From an uncultured Prevotellaceae bacterium (lineage in GTDB: Bacteria; Bacteroidota; Bacteroidia; Bacteroidales; Bacteroidaceae), in assembly GCA_900315075.1 (NCBI GenBank), contig OMXV01000004.1, forward strand, positions 1 through 64,000: a stretch of 64,000 nt of DNA. Reading direction: 5' to 3'. Positions 9,701 to 17,939 of the stretch are shown here, in pieces. Each line of letters opens with the position of its first letter. Positions within the stretch are counted from its first letter, which is position 1. The translations under genes and the position numbers were made by a program. The notes under the pieces were generated by a model. It worked only from the letters and a program-made list of their open reading frames with translations, had not been told where the DNA came from and made no database searches.

Positions 9701-10335
9701 TCACCTTCAACAAGAGAGCAGAGGGCTACTCCACCCTGTACTACGGCACCAAGAACCTAATTATTCCCAACGGTGTGAAAGCATCTACCTATAAGGTTGG
9801 CGATGACGGCAAGTACGTAGAGACCGAATACGAGAGCATCATCCCTAAAGGTAGTGCTGTTGTTATAGAGTTGGAAGACAAGAGTCTGATAGCCAACGGT
9901 AACAAAGACGTAACCTTCACGACCACCGCCGCCACAGAGACAGCCCACACCGACAACATGCTCTATGGCTTCGACGAGGATGACCAATGGACTGTAGGCC
10001 CAGACGAGACGAAGGAATACCTGTTCTACTCCCTCTCTCTGAACGCTGCCCGTGACGAAGGCTCTATCGGATTCTATTGGAACAACAAAGACGGCAATGA
10101 TAATGGAGGACAATTCAAAATTCCAGCCCATCGTGCTTACCTTGCCGTGGAGAAGGAAACAGCCAACGGTGTATCAGCATTCGCATTCGACGGCATTGGT
10201 ACCGGTATCAACGGCATCTTCGCCAATGGTCTGCCCGCTGATGGTGTCTATACCCTCTCAGGCGTACGTGTCAACAGCGACAGCCTGCAAAAGGGCATCT
10301 ATATCGTGAATGGTAAAAAAGTGGTCATTAAATAA
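6784..10335 (+). CDS. Large secreted multidomain protein with T9SS-like tail
   Basis: This 1,183-residue protein starts with a signal peptide (MKQNLRLFMLTLLCAVF, cleavage near AWG-Q) closely resembling that of the split protein at 2866, so the two are paralogues in build. Residues about 172-242 resemble the chitobiase C-terminal beta-sandwich (ADIYYTIDGNDPS). Ig-like segments (IATVE, GTATITY) and a BACON-like stretch near residues 740-830 follow. The C-terminus reads YTLSGVRV then GIYIVNGKKVVIK, resembling the type A sorting domain of the type IX secretion system. It therefore probably reaches the cell surface. No catalytic domain is recognised; binding to glycan or host material is plausible. 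It has its own promoter, and the small acidic gene at 10474 lies downstream on the same strand. Confidence 0.82.
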   Translation: MKQNLRLFMLTLLCAVFSSAWGQTTIASGTFNGKNGVYTQGWTYMGEPTTEQKRDDCVLVYEGENVTSPTVNLTGYDKIKIQIKSRRYGNLSNSQAIIDAAIGGTSVGTTIASNTSATTELAPIEFVPTSDMTAVQIVFTCTNATSAAGAGINSITIVGLKNNDVATPVFSLTEGTYTEEQSVAITCETEGADIYYTIDGNDPSANSTEYSQAITISETTTLKAIAIKDGVSSGIASATYTIVGEEVVEDGIFDFTQNLTYGSGLTPSGSNTYIEEPHTWTAGNVTLVTDGKYRYWERSGNNQLRIGYSTSTLTFSVPEGKVITQVVFTSGKFTLTTEQGSLSNKTWTGKANTVLFTTSGGNSEIETITVTYGDDDGELLDPQLSIEDVSLYDDTETLEITTLSDGEITFTYDPEGVVEITYDEATHKYIVSRCEDVYEGSTTVTAEQAGTDSYDSATTTFEVTVFKKSPNVTLDEQYIGEIGNINMTVNTSKDLDFYTEAASGFSFTSSDESIATVEMNETNDVLTINAVGVGTATITYTGEESMVFEPVELTFTVTVKEEVVGLNGWILTDIADLAPGDVFVIVGANATGSFAMANDKGASDAPTAVAVTLSDDKSKLTSDVADNIRWNISGNSSGYTFYPDGNTAAWLYSTKDNNGMRVGTGDAKLFTLSTEGYLTVTVNNVLRYVGIYSSQDWRSYTSINNNIKNQEFAFYKKYGEEILVPTITTAINGLTVDADGDDGTITVTYKNFVEDPEPSVKFYEADGVTELETAPDWITIEFDAENNLVYSIEANTGEARTAYLKVYASDSESGADIFSGLITINQAGYVADYAKIPFEFDGDNDDIKTTTGLTQNGLGKYSSSPKLKFDGTGDWMILKLEEHAQTALSLSFDIKGNPAAGNTVATGTFNVMISADGETYTELATYTELSDTQSEAFDLPADIRYIKWIYTTKTSGNVGLGNIVVIAPEEIVVTFNKRAEGYSTLYYGTKNLIIPNGVKASTYKVGDDGKYVETEYESIIPKGSAVVIELEDKSLIANGNKDVTFTTTAATETAHTDNMLYGFDEDDQWTVGPDETKEYLFYSLSLNAARDEGSIGFYWNNKDGNDNGGQFKIPAHRAYLAVEKETANGVSAFAFDGIGTGINGIFANGLPADGVYTLSGVRVNSDSLQKGIYIVNGKKVVIK

Positions 10336-10458
10336 GGTTATAAGGTTATAAGGTTATGAGGTTATGAGGTAATAAGGTGAAATATACTTGTATTGAACAA
10401 TCAAATCTCACCTAAAAACCTGCAAGCGAAGCGACCTCATAACCTAACAACCTAAAAT
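10336..10458. repeat. Mosaic intergenic hairpin, AGGTTATAA arms
   Basis: Nine-base units AGGTTATAA/AGGTTATGA (10336-10379) lead into a core containing TTGTATTG and ATCAAAT. Inverted units follow (CTCACCT, then CCTCATAACCTAACAACCT). The core matches the one at 37840-37868 behind the GH3 gene, and both loci also contain the word GCGAAGCGACCTCA or its reverse complement. Confidence 0.75.
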
Positions 10459-10473
10459 AAAACAGATACAACT

Positions 10474-10680
10474 ATGAAAAAATATATCAAACCAATAGTA
10501 GAAATCGAGATTTCTGACCTTGAGGGGAGCCTCCTCGACACCCTCGGCAAACAGTCGAGTCCTGGTGGACCGGGCAGCAACGACACATTCTCCAATATCG
10601 GAGGATATGACGACGACTTGTTCGACAAATACGAGAAGCCCGGAGGTATCTGGGATGAAGATAAAGAAGACGAAGTATAA
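10474..10680 (+). CDS. Small acidic protein, MKKYI...IWDE type
   Basis: This 68-residue frame starts MKKYIKPIVEIEISDLEG, nearly the same opening as the small gene at 6268. It continues with a Gly/Pro/Ser-rich middle and an Asp/Tyr-rich tail containing GGIWDEDKEDEV. It lies 138 bases after the second large secreted protein and is followed within 6 bases by an intrinsic terminator. The position, opening motif and Trp-acid ending match the proteins at 6268 and 63032. It has no membrane segment or signal peptide. The gene is probably real because the arrangement occurs three times in the window, but its role is unknown. Confidence 0.75.
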   Translation: MKKYIKPIVEIEISDLEGSLLDTLGKQSSPGGPGSNDTFSNIGGYDDDLFDKYEKPGGIWDEDKEDEV

Positions 10681-10685
10681 ATAGC

Positions 10686-10722
10686 ATAGCGGGGGGTCTT
10701 TGAAGCCTCCCGCTATTTTTTA
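10686..10722 (+). terminator. Intrinsic terminator
   Basis: ATAGCGGG pairs with CCCGCTAT, with further pairing inside (GG with CC), followed by a T-rich run. It ends the transcript of the small acidic gene. Confidence 0.88.
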
Positions 10723-10732
10723 TATTTTTTAT

Positions 10733-10811
10733 TAGTGGTGAGAGGTAAGAAGTTAGAGAATACCTTTGCTGCCCTCAAATCACATCTCTTACCTCTTACC
10801 TCTCACCACTA
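10733..10811. repeat. Mosaic intergenic hairpin with 18-base perfect arms
   Basis: TAGTGGTGAGAGGTAAGA (10733-10750) is exactly inverted at 10794-10811. The 43-base loop contains CCCTCAAATCACATCTCT, a core almost repeated at 14053-14075 and, more diverged, at 17890-17907. It lies between the terminator at 10686 and the end of the pyridoxal kinase gene. Confidence 0.85.
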
Positions 10812-10819
10812 ACTCCTAA

Positions 10820-11638
10820 CTATAGCACGTGCGACAAGTAGTTCTCGATGGGAATACCACGGTTTTTATCCACATTATCCTTGTTGAGGTCGATAAGCCG
10901 CGCCACGACGTCCATGGCGATACGGGTGGAAAGACGCAGCGGGTTGCCTTTCAGCAGATTTCCCACTAAAATTGCCGAGAAGATATCTCCCGTGCCAGGG
11001 AAATGCACAGGTATTTCATTGTAAGGCAGAATAAAATACTCTTTTCTTTGGTCATTATACCCAACCACTGCCGTCTGATTATCCACACGGATACTGGTAA
11101 TCAGCACTGAGCGAGCACCAATCTCATGTAGTTGGTCAAGAAGCGCATATGCCTCAGCACGGTTCACGCCCTCCACCTTATATTCAGAATTGGTGAGATA
11201 ACATGCCTCGGTGTAGTTGGGATAAGTGAGATGCGCCACGGCTATCATCTCCCTCATGCTCCGGATGGCTGATGGTGTCACACCATTGTATAGTTTTCCT
11301 TCATCGCCCATGATGGGGTCAACGAAGATGGTGGTACCCTGGGCAGCCTGTTCCAGACAATATTTCGAGACAATGCCCGCCTGTCGTTCAGAAGCGATGA
11401 ATCCCGTGGCTATGGCATCGAAACTGAAGCTCAATTCCTTCCATACAGGGAAGACCCCCATGATATAGTCGGTGGTATCGAGGATGTTAAACTTCCCATA
11501 GTCGAGGGTGTTGGAAACCAATGCTGTGGGCAAGTTATACACAGGCAGTCCCATGTACGACAAGATGGGCAGCATAGCTGCGGTAGCCACCTTGCCATAG
11601 CCCGCCATATCGTTAATCAGTAATATTTGTTTGTTCAT
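10820..11638 (-). CDS. Pyridoxal/pyridoxamine kinase
   Basis: This 272-residue cytosolic enzyme of the ribokinase/PfkB superfamily phosphorylates B6 vitamers (pyridoxal, pyridoxamine or pyridoxine) with ATP to replenish pyridoxal phosphate. Evidence includes the N-terminal INDMAGYGKV segment (substrate loop), FVDPIMGDEGKLY in the middle, and FPGTGDIFSA near the C-terminus, where GTGD (about 215-218) holds the anion hole and the catalytic Asp218. Length is typical of the PdxY/PdxK group. PdxY and PdxK types cannot be separated by eye. It is flanked by repeat-rich spacers and seems to be transcribed alone. Confidence 0.92.
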   Translation of the reverse strand: MNKQILLINDMAGYGKVATAAMLPILSYMGLPVYNLPTALVSNTLDYGKFNILDTTDYIMGVFPVWKELSFSFDAIATGFIASERQAGIVSKYCLEQAAQGTTIFVDPIMGDEGKLYNGVTPSAIRSMREMIAVAHLTYPNYTEACYLTNSEYKVEGVNRAEAYALLDQLHEIGARSVLITSIRVDNQTAVVGYNDQRKEYFILPYNEIPVHFPGTGDIFSAILVGNLLKGNPLRLSTRIAMDVVARLIDLNKDNVDKNRGIPIENYLSHVL

Positions 11639-11650
11639 CGTTTTTAGTGG

Positions 11651-11819
11651 GATGAGTTGGGATGAATTGAGATGAATTGGGATGAATTGAGAAGGATTGG
11701 GATGAGTTGGGAAGGATTGGGATGAGTTGGGAAGGATTGGGAAAGGTATTCTCTCACCTCTTACCTCTAACCCCTAACTTCTAACCTCTTACCTCTTACC
11801 CCTTACCTCTCACTCCTAT
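11651..11819. repeat. Decamer array GATGARTTGR and pyrimidine arm
   Basis: Nine in-register decamers (GATGAGTTGG, GATGAATTGA, GAAGGATTGG variants) fill 11651-11740, then GGTATTCTCTCACC leads into seven-base CTCTTAC/CCCTAAC units up to about 11819. It lies between the divergent kinase and glycosidase-like genes, so it occupies both leaders. Confidence 0.8.
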
Positions 11820-11877
11820 TTTATCTGCAAAGGAACACATTTTTGATGAATTAACATCATCATTCCCAAAAAAATTG

Positions 11878-11885
11878 TAATTTTG
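11878..11885 (+). promoter_or_regulatory. Candidate minus-7 box TAATTTTG
   Basis: It matches TAnnTTTG 23 bases before the ATG at 11908. There is no clear TTTG at the usual distance upstream. Confidence 0.5.
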
Positions 11886-11907
11886 TAAGCACTATATAAG
11901 CAGACAC

Positions 11908-14052
11908 ATGAGAAAAAGCATTTTGATGATAACGTTAGTGCTGTGGTGCCTTGGTGTAACCAGCCAAACGATAGACCGCAAGGTGGTGGTCCAGCGAAAC
12001 AACCCCCATGTCACAAGTCTCGACACCCTCGGCGCACTTACTGTGGGGAATGGCGGTTTTGCCATGACCGTTGATGCCACAGGCTTACAATCGTTCCCAC
12101 AGCTATATTCCAACGGCATGCCCCTGGGCACCATGAGCGACTGGGGTTGGCACAGTTTTGCCAATCCTCAGCAGTTGCGCCCTGAAGAAGCATTAAAAGC
12201 CTACGACTTCGGACATGGGCACACCGAATTCTATGCCACACAGTTTAATGACCCCGGACGACCACATGATGCCGCAGAATGGTATCGTCAAAACCCACAC
12301 CGCATGCACTTAGGTGCCGTTGGACTGCTGCTGGACGTCAATGAGGTGGGCAATATCGACCAAACCCTCGACCTATGGACAGGCATGGTGGACAGCCGTT
12401 TCACCTACCGTGGACACCTCTATCACGTGCAGACAGTATGCCATCCCCAGCGCGACCTCATCGCCACACGCATTGTCAGCGAAGACCGCAGCAAGCGTGT
12501 AACATTCAATTTCCCCTACCCCACTGGCAAGCACAGCGACGACGCCTGCGACTGGAATGAATGGGAGAAACACCTTACCTGCTTCGACGGGCAGCCATCC
12601 ACCGACTGCGACACACTGAAGCGCATCCTCGACGGCACATCACGCTTCGACCCCGCCGACTATTATGTGGCCATCCACTGGGACAAAGGCCGCCATCAAT
12701 ATAAGAACCAACAGGGAGACCACCCACTGTGGAACAGTCTGCACTTCTGCTGCCCCGACGAAGAAACCACACTGACCTGTGAGTTCTTTACCGACAAAGA
12801 CCCCTCGCGACAACCCCTGACTTTCGACGAGGTGGCAGCTGCGGCAGCAGCATACTGGGAAGCCTACTGGACGAACGGTGCCATCGTGGATTTTTCAGAG
12901 TGTACCGACCCACGGGCACCAGAACTGGAGCGCCGTGTGGTGCTCAGCCAATACCTCCTCGCCGTGAACGATGCAGGTGACACACCACCACAGGAGACAG
13001 GCCTAACCTACAACTCATGGTTTGGGAAATTTCACCTGGAGATGATCTGGTGGCATCAGGCACAATTTGCACTCTGGGGGCATCCCGAACTCCTTGACCA
13101 TACACTGGAATGGTACTTCCAGGCAGAGCCTATTGCCCGCGAGATTGCCCAGCGACAAGGGTTCAAAGGCGTCAGGTGGATGAAAATGACCGACCCCTCA
13201 GGTATCGAGGCACCCTCCAAGGTGGGCAGTTTCCTCATCTGGCAACAGCCCCACCTCATCTATCTGGCCGAACTGCTCTACCGGGCCGCACAAAGCACAG
13301 ACAGCAAAAAATATTATTTAGAAAAATACGGACGGCTCATCGACGAGACAGCAGAGATGATGCGCTCCTTCGCCACCTACGACGCACCCAACAACCGCTA
13401 CGTGCTGAAAGGTTGCATCCCGGCACAGGAAACCCTCCGTGCCGCAGAAACTGTCAACCCACCCTTCGAACTTTCCTACTGGCACTACGGACTGGAAGTG
13501 GCACAGCAATGGCGGGAGCGACGCGGACTCAGCCGCCGTACCGACTGGGACGAAGTCATTAATCTCCTTGCACCACTCGCTGCAAAAGACAGTCTCTACC
13601 TGGCTGCAGAGACAGCACCACAAACCTATGAGGACATTCGTTTTACCAGCGACCATCCCGCCGTACTTGGTGCCGTGGGCATCCTCCCTATGACATCACA
13701 GGCCGACACCACCATTATGCGGAACACGCTGCATTGGGTACACGATAACTGGAACTGGGACAAAACATGGGGATGGGACTATCCTATGGCCGCAATGAAC
13801 GCTGCACGCATGGGTGAGCCACAAATGGCACTCGACATGCTGTTGCTCGACAAACGAACCAACACCTATCTGGTGAGCGGACACAACTACCAAGACAACC
13901 GCCTACGCGTCTATCTGCCCGGCAACGGTGGTCTGCTTACCGCCGTGGCTATGATGTGCGCAGGATGGGACGGCAACGAGTCCACTAACCCAGGCTTCCC
14001 TAACGACGGCACATGGAACGTCCGCTGGGAAGGGCTGAAACCGATGCCGTAG
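11908..14052 (+). CDS. Six-hairpin glycosidase-like secreted protein
   Basis: This 714-residue protein has a signal peptide (MRKSILMITLVLWCLGVTSQ). Residues 25-300 resemble the N-terminal beta-sandwich of GH65/GH95-type enzymes (LGALTVGNGGFAMTVD, GMPLGTMSDWGW). The rest looks like an (alpha/alpha)6 toroid, with the characteristic stretch FGKFHLEMIWWHQAQFALWG, in which the Glu could be the general acid, and later repeated aromatic helices (YWHYGLEVAQQW, WDKTWGWDYPM). The exact CAZy family cannot be fixed by eye; GH65-like, GH95-like or an unclassified six-hairpin family are all possible. It probably acts on oligosaccharides in the periplasm. It has a candidate promoter of its own, and 54 bases separate it from the helicase gene. 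Confidence 0.7.
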   Translation: MRKSILMITLVLWCLGVTSQTIDRKVVVQRNNPHVTSLDTLGALTVGNGGFAMTVDATGLQSFPQLYSNGMPLGTMSDWGWHSFANPQQLRPEEALKAYDFGHGHTEFYATQFNDPGRPHDAAEWYRQNPHRMHLGAVGLLLDVNEVGNIDQTLDLWTGMVDSRFTYRGHLYHVQTVCHPQRDLIATRIVSEDRSKRVTFNFPYPTGKHSDDACDWNEWEKHLTCFDGQPSTDCDTLKRILDGTSRFDPADYYVAIHWDKGRHQYKNQQGDHPLWNSLHFCCPDEETTLTCEFFTDKDPSRQPLTFDEVAAAAAAYWEAYWTNGAIVDFSECTDPRAPELERRVVLSQYLLAVNDAGDTPPQETGLTYNSWFGKFHLEMIWWHQAQFALWGHPELLDHTLEWYFQAEPIAREIAQRQGFKGVRWMKMTDPSGIEAPSKVGSFLIWQQPHLIYLAELLYRAAQSTDSKKYYLEKYGRLIDETAEMMRSFATYDAPNNRYVLKGCIPAQETLRAAETVNPPFELSYWHYGLEVAQQWRERRGLSRRTDWDEVINLLAPLAAKDSLYLAAETAPQTYEDIRFTSDHPAVLGAVGILPMTSQADTTIMRNTLHWVHDNWNWDKTWGWDYPMAAMNAARMGEPQMALDMLLLDKRTNTYLVSGHNYQDNRLRVYLPGNGGLLTAVAMMCAGWDGNESTNPGFPNDGTWNVRWEGLKPMP

Positions 14053-14106
14053 CTACCCTCAAATCATATCTCTAACCTCTTACCACTTACCACTAACCCC
14101 TAAGAT
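14053..14106. repeat. Intergenic core and pyrimidine arm
   Basis: The word CTACCCTCAAATCATATCTC, followed by CTAACCTCTTACC-type seven-base units, fills the whole gap between the glycosidase-like and helicase genes. It matches the loop and 3' arm of the hairpin at 10733-10811. Here the 5' arm is missing. Confidence 0.7.
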
Positions 14107-15966
14107 ATGCACACGCTCCAGCAACAACGCTTGCTTCTCGAACTGGAATACCATTGCGAGAAGGAGGAATACCGCCGACAGACCGAGACGATGGGTTTGC
14201 GACGGAAAATCAAGCGTGGTGATGCATGGTATCCCCTCCGCACTGGACGAGAATACTATAACTCGCTCAACCAACAGGTGGTAGAGGTGTTTCGCACCCA
14301 GGACAACGACATCGAACATAATTTCGAGTTTGGTCGCCCCGTATGTTTCTTCCGAGTGACAGAACAACCCAGCGGCGATAAAATCTCTTACTTCAAATAC
14401 ACCTGCATGGTGAGTTATGCCGATGGCGACAGAATGGTAGTTGTCGTGCCCGACAATGGGCATGTGGCAGACATACAAGGTGCCGACCACTTAGGCATCC
14501 AACTGTTTTTCGATGAAACCTCCTATCGGCTGATGTTCGAAGCGCTCGACCGTGTCATCAGCGCCAAAAACAATAGACTGGCCTACTTGCGCGACCTCTT
14601 CTATTCCAAACAGCCCGCCGAACATTTTCGATTCGACGATATCCGCTTCCCATGGCTCAATCCCACACAGGAGCATGCCGTCAACAAGGTGCTACGGGCA
14701 AAGGATGTGGCTGTGGTTCATGGTCCACCGGGAACAGGGAAGACCACCACACTGGTAGAGGCTATCAACGAGACACTACACCGCGAAAGTCAGGTATTGG
14801 TATGTGCACAAAGCAATATGGCGGTGGATTGGATTTCGGAACAACTGTCAGACAGAGGAATCAGCGTGCTGCGCATTGGCAATCCTACACGCGTCAACGA
14901 CAAAATGCTCTCATATACCTACGAACGGCGCTTTGAGGCACACCCTGACTACCCGCAGTTGTGGAGCATCCGGAAAGCCATCCGCGAACTACGCAGCCAA
15001 CGGAAACGTAGCGACAGTTATCACCAAAAGATGGACCGTCTGCAAGGAAGGGCCACCGAACTGGAAATCCGCATCCGTACACAACTCTTCGACGAGGCAC
15101 GCGTCATCGCCTCCACACTCACGGGTGCCGCCAACCGGCTGCTCGACGGACAAAAATATGCCACCCTCTTCATCGATGAGGCCGCCCAGGCCTTGGAGGC
15201 AGCCTGCTGGATTCCTATCAGAAAGGCAACGAGGGTTATCTTCGCCGGCGACCACTGCCAATTGCCACCAACGGTCAAAAGCATCGCAGCACTGAAAGGT
15301 GGACTGGGAAAGACGCTGATGGAGCGCATTGTGGAAAACAAGCCTGAAGTGGTGACACTACTACAGGTGCAATATCGGATGAACGAGCGCATCATGCGCT
15401 TCTCATCAGATTATTTCTACGAGGGGAAACTGAAATGCGCACCTGAAATCCGCCATCGAGGCATCCTCGACTACGACCATCCCTTACTCTGGATTGACAC
15501 AGCCAGCATGGACTTTCGGGAGGAGTTTGTTGGTGAGAGTTTCGGACGAATCAATAAAGACGAGGCGGCACTGACCATCACCACGCTGGAAAACTATCTC
15601 AAGAAAATCGGTCGGGAGCGCATCCTCGAAGAGCATATCGACGTGGGAGTCATCTCACCCTATCGTGCACAAGTGCAATACTTAAGAAGGCAAGTGGCAA
15701 AGAAGGAATTTTTCAAACCATACCGCCACCTCATCTCCATCAACACCGTCGATGGTTTCCAAGGGCAGGAGCGCGACATCATACTCATCTCACTCGTGCG
15801 CGCCAATGCCGACGGGCAAATCGGTTTCCTGCGCGACCTGCGCCGCATGAACGTGGCCATCACACGAGCCCGAATGAAACTCATCATCCTCGGCGACTCC
15901 ACCACTATGACCCGCCATCCATTCTATAAGAAACTGTATGAATATATAAATAAGTTGACGAGTTGA
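14107..15966 (+). CDS. UPF1/IGHMBP2-like superfamily 1 helicase
   Basis: This 619-residue protein is a DNA/RNA helicase of the UPF1-like branch of superfamily 1 (AAA_11/AAA_12 domains). Visible motifs are Walker A GPPGTGKT (206-213), motif Ia (QVLVCAQSNMAVDWI), Walker B FIDEAAQALE (Asp357, Glu358), motif III AGDHCQLPPTV, motif IV QYRMNERIM, motif V VDGFQGQERDII and motif VI NVAITRARMKL. The N-terminal 190 residues form the beta-barrel/stalk region usual for the group. It is expected to unwind nucleic acids in the 5'-3' direction, in the cytosol. The partner process is unknown in bacteria. Length is typical and nothing is missing. Confidence 0.92.
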   Translation: MHTLQQQRLLLELEYHCEKEEYRRQTETMGLRRKIKRGDAWYPLRTGREYYNSLNQQVVEVFRTQDNDIEHNFEFGRPVCFFRVTEQPSGDKISYFKYTCMVSYADGDRMVVVVPDNGHVADIQGADHLGIQLFFDETSYRLMFEALDRVISAKNNRLAYLRDLFYSKQPAEHFRFDDIRFPWLNPTQEHAVNKVLRAKDVAVVHGPPGTGKTTTLVEAINETLHRESQVLVCAQSNMAVDWISEQLSDRGISVLRIGNPTRVNDKMLSYTYERRFEAHPDYPQLWSIRKAIRELRSQRKRSDSYHQKMDRLQGRATELEIRIRTQLFDEARVIASTLTGAANRLLDGQKYATLFIDEAAQALEAACWIPIRKATRVIFAGDHCQLPPTVKSIAALKGGLGKTLMERIVENKPEVVTLLQVQYRMNERIMRFSSDYFYEGKLKCAPEIRHRGILDYDHPLLWIDTASMDFREEFVGESFGRINKDEAALTITTLENYLKKIGRERILEEHIDVGVISPYRAQVQYLRRQVAKKEFFKPYRHLISINTVDGFQGQERDIILISLVRANADGQIGFLRDLRRMNVAITRARMKLIILGDSTTMTRHPFYKKLYEYINKLTS

Positions 15967-16060
15967 CAAGAAACAAGTTGACAAGTTAATTGCATCGACA
16001 ACATCCGTGATTGGCAGGAGTAATCTCTTACCCCTTACCTCTCACCCCTCACCTCTAATA
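15950..16060. repeat. Octamer and pyrimidine mosaic repeat
   Basis: GTTGACGA/GTTGACAA octamers begin inside the last codons of the helicase gene (from about 15954) and run to about 15987. A core with TTGCATCGACAACATCC follows, then TCTTACCCCTTACC units. The repeat therefore invades the coding end of the helicase. Confidence 0.65.
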
Positions 16061-16094
16061 AAACTAAAAAACTCATTAACCCATAAACTAAAAT

Positions 16095-16490
16095 ATGCTT
16101 CAACAAGACTATTTCCTGCGATTGATTCGCGAGTTTTTCGCCGCATTACAGCGAGCACTGGAAAAAAATGAAATAGAAGACCGCACCAAGGCCATCCACG
16201 AACTATATGAACAATACGTGGGACCATATGACTTTTACCAAAATGCCACCATCGACCAAGTGATGACAGACATCAAGCGGTATCCCGAAGACCAGCGCAT
16301 CCAACGACTGGAAATGCTTGCCGAACTTTATTATACAGAGGCAGGTTTACGGGTCCCTCCCTTCAGTGAACACCTCTACAACCAGGCTTACCTGCTCTTC
16401 CGCTTCATCGATACCCATAGCGGTGTCTATTCCATTGAGAGAAGGGAAAAAATTGAGAAACTGGAGAAGATATTGAATATTGAAAAATAA
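16095..16490 (+). CDS. Small all-helical protein, DUF6483-like (tentative)
   Basis: This 131-residue cytosolic protein starts MLQQDYFLRLIREFFAAL and is predicted to be mostly helical, with no signal peptide or membrane segment. The opening (an aromatic/acidic M-x-x-x-DY-hh-R-x-I pattern) recalls DUF6483-type proteins, whose role is unknown. The C-terminal half has a TPR-like look (LEMLAELYYTEAGL, LYNQAYLLFRFID). It lies 128 bases after the helicase gene on the same strand with repeats between, so co-transcription is possible but not shown. It looks like a genuine gene, with good codon use and a normal start. The family guess is weak. Confidence 0.65.
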   Translation: MLQQDYFLRLIREFFAALQRALEKNEIEDRTKAIHELYEQYVGPYDFYQNATIDQVMTDIKRYPEDQRIQRLEMLAELYYTEAGLRVPPFSEHLYNQAYLLFRFIDTHSGVYSIERREKIEKLEKILNIEK

Positions 16491-16491
16491 A

Positions 16492-16672
16492 GGGTAGTTG
16501 AAGGGTAGTTAAAGGGTAGTTAAAAAGTAGTTAAAGGGTAGTTAAAAAGTAGTTAAAGGGACAATACCATAGCCAGTCACTTTTAACTCTTAACTCTTAA
16601 CTCCTAACTTCTAACTCCTAACTCCTAACTTCTAACTCCTAACTCCTAACTTCTAACTCCTAACTCCTAACT
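16492..16672. repeat. 11-base tandem then 7-base pyrimidine tandem
   Basis: Six copies of GGGTAGTTAAA or AAGTAGTTAAA (16492-16557) precede a short core (GACAATACCATAGCCAGTCAC) and then about a dozen TAACTCC/TAACTTC heptamers. The two arms are partly complementary (AGTTAAA against TTTAACT). Confidence 0.8.
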
Positions 16673-16702
16673 AAAATCCCCTCTAACCCCTAAAGAAAAA
16701 AT

Positions 16703-17836
16703 ATGTGCAAAAAACTATTCTTACTTCTAACCCTCTGCTTCGCAGCGCTTCATATCTCTGCCCAGCAGATAGAGTATAAAACCTTCGTCTATACCAACGA
16801 CGAACTGGCCAATGCCATCAGCAAGCTCAACGATGAACGCGACACATCGCGAGGCTATTTAGGAGATATTTTCTCGGCGACCACCAATTCGATGAAAGGA
16901 CTGGCTTCTGGGTATGTCACATCATTCTTTGACCTTGGTGTGAATGCCATCGGTGCTCTGGTAACCAAAAGGTCGCGAATGAAAAAAGAGTGGGAAGAAG
17001 CCATCAAAAAAGAAAACGTCTATCAAACAGCCATTAACTCCGTCTCAGAATTGAGCGACTTCTACGATGACACCTCTTTCGATGGAGCGATGGACCCCAA
17101 GGGGATGCGCTTCGACGGTATAGGATGTCTCCGTATGGAGGGCAACGACACCATGTTTTATATCTCCTGTCACATTAACCGCGACAAGCTATACCGTATT
17201 ATCAACCACTCAAAATTCGAACTCGTGCTCGACACGCTTATCCTCAGTCCGAAGCACTCCAATCTTCCCAACAACACCGAATTGCACATCCCGTACTCGT
17301 TTGAGGAACGCAAGAACTTTGCGCTGAAAATGGATATTACCATCACCTCGTCGTGGATGAACGAAATCGTGCAACTGCAGAAAAATCAGGAATTGGGCAC
17401 GTTTACCATCAATATCCCTGTGGACGAGAAACTGCTTGATGCCAATGGGTTTCTGCGCTATGTGCGCCACGAGGGAGAAACGTCCAAATATCACGTGATG
17501 GGTGAATGTTTTATCGTGCCCCGCTCATACATGGGTTATCGCGACGAGAAAGATAATTTCAAAGACTGCTGGGGAACGGGTGAATATAAACTCACCGTTA
17601 ATATCAAAGAAAGTTGTGACGTGACCGACCAATATCGTGCCAACTGGAAGGCCGATTATAAACGCCGTAAGGAAATGGCCAAGAAAAACCACGAAATGGG
17701 CATCGTGGAGCAGAGCTGGCAAGTCATCTCCAACCAAAAATGGGATGAGATTACCCAGTCGTGGGTCATCACTACCTTAAAAGCCCCCGCCTCCTACATG
17801 TCGAAAGACCTTATCGACAAATTGGGCCTGGAGTGA
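16703..17836 (+). CDS. Secreted protein of unknown function
   Basis: This 377-residue protein has a signal peptide (MCKKLFLLLTLCFAALHISAQ) and should be periplasmic or outer-membrane associated. I do not recognise the family. A Gly-rich, weakly hydrophobic stretch (GYVTSFFDLGVNAIGALVTK, about residues 70-90) is followed by basic/acidic helix (RMKKEWEEAIKKE) and then a mostly beta region (DGIGCLRMEGNDTMFYISC, GEYKLTVNIKESC). The stretch could insert in or lie on a membrane. The secreted TPR-CHAT protein follows after 103 bases on the same strand, so the two may be functionally linked; the spacer is again repeat sequence, so an operon is uncertain. Confidence 0.7.
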   Translation: MCKKLFLLLTLCFAALHISAQQIEYKTFVYTNDELANAISKLNDERDTSRGYLGDIFSATTNSMKGLASGYVTSFFDLGVNAIGALVTKRSRMKKEWEEAIKKENVYQTAINSVSELSDFYDDTSFDGAMDPKGMRFDGIGCLRMEGNDTMFYISCHINRDKLYRIINHSKFELVLDTLILSPKHSNLPNNTELHIPYSFEERKNFALKMDITITSSWMNEIVQLQKNQELGTFTINIPVDEKLLDANGFLRYVRHEGETSKYHVMGECFIVPRSYMGYRDEKDNFKDCWGTGEYKLTVNIKESCDVTDQYRANWKADYKRRKEMAKKNHEMGIVEQSWQVISNQKWDEITQSWVITTLKAPASYMSKDLIDKLGLE

Positions 17837-17839
17837 TTT

Positions 17840-17936
17840 TTTAGAGGTGAGAAGTGAGAAGTAAGGGGTGAGAGAATACTCCACCGCTTATAAATCATAT
17901 CTCTAACCTCTCACCTCCTACCCCTCATCACTAATA
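17840..17936. repeat. Mosaic intergenic hairpin, GAGGTGAGAAG arms
   Basis: Purine-rich units (AGAGGTGAGAAGTGAGAAG) are followed by GAGAATACTCC, a core with TAAATCATATCTC, and pyrimidine-rich units (TAACCTCTCACCTCCTACC). The fold is an imperfect inverted repeat with a core related to those at 10755 and 14053. Confidence 0.7.
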
Positions 17937-17939
17937 AAT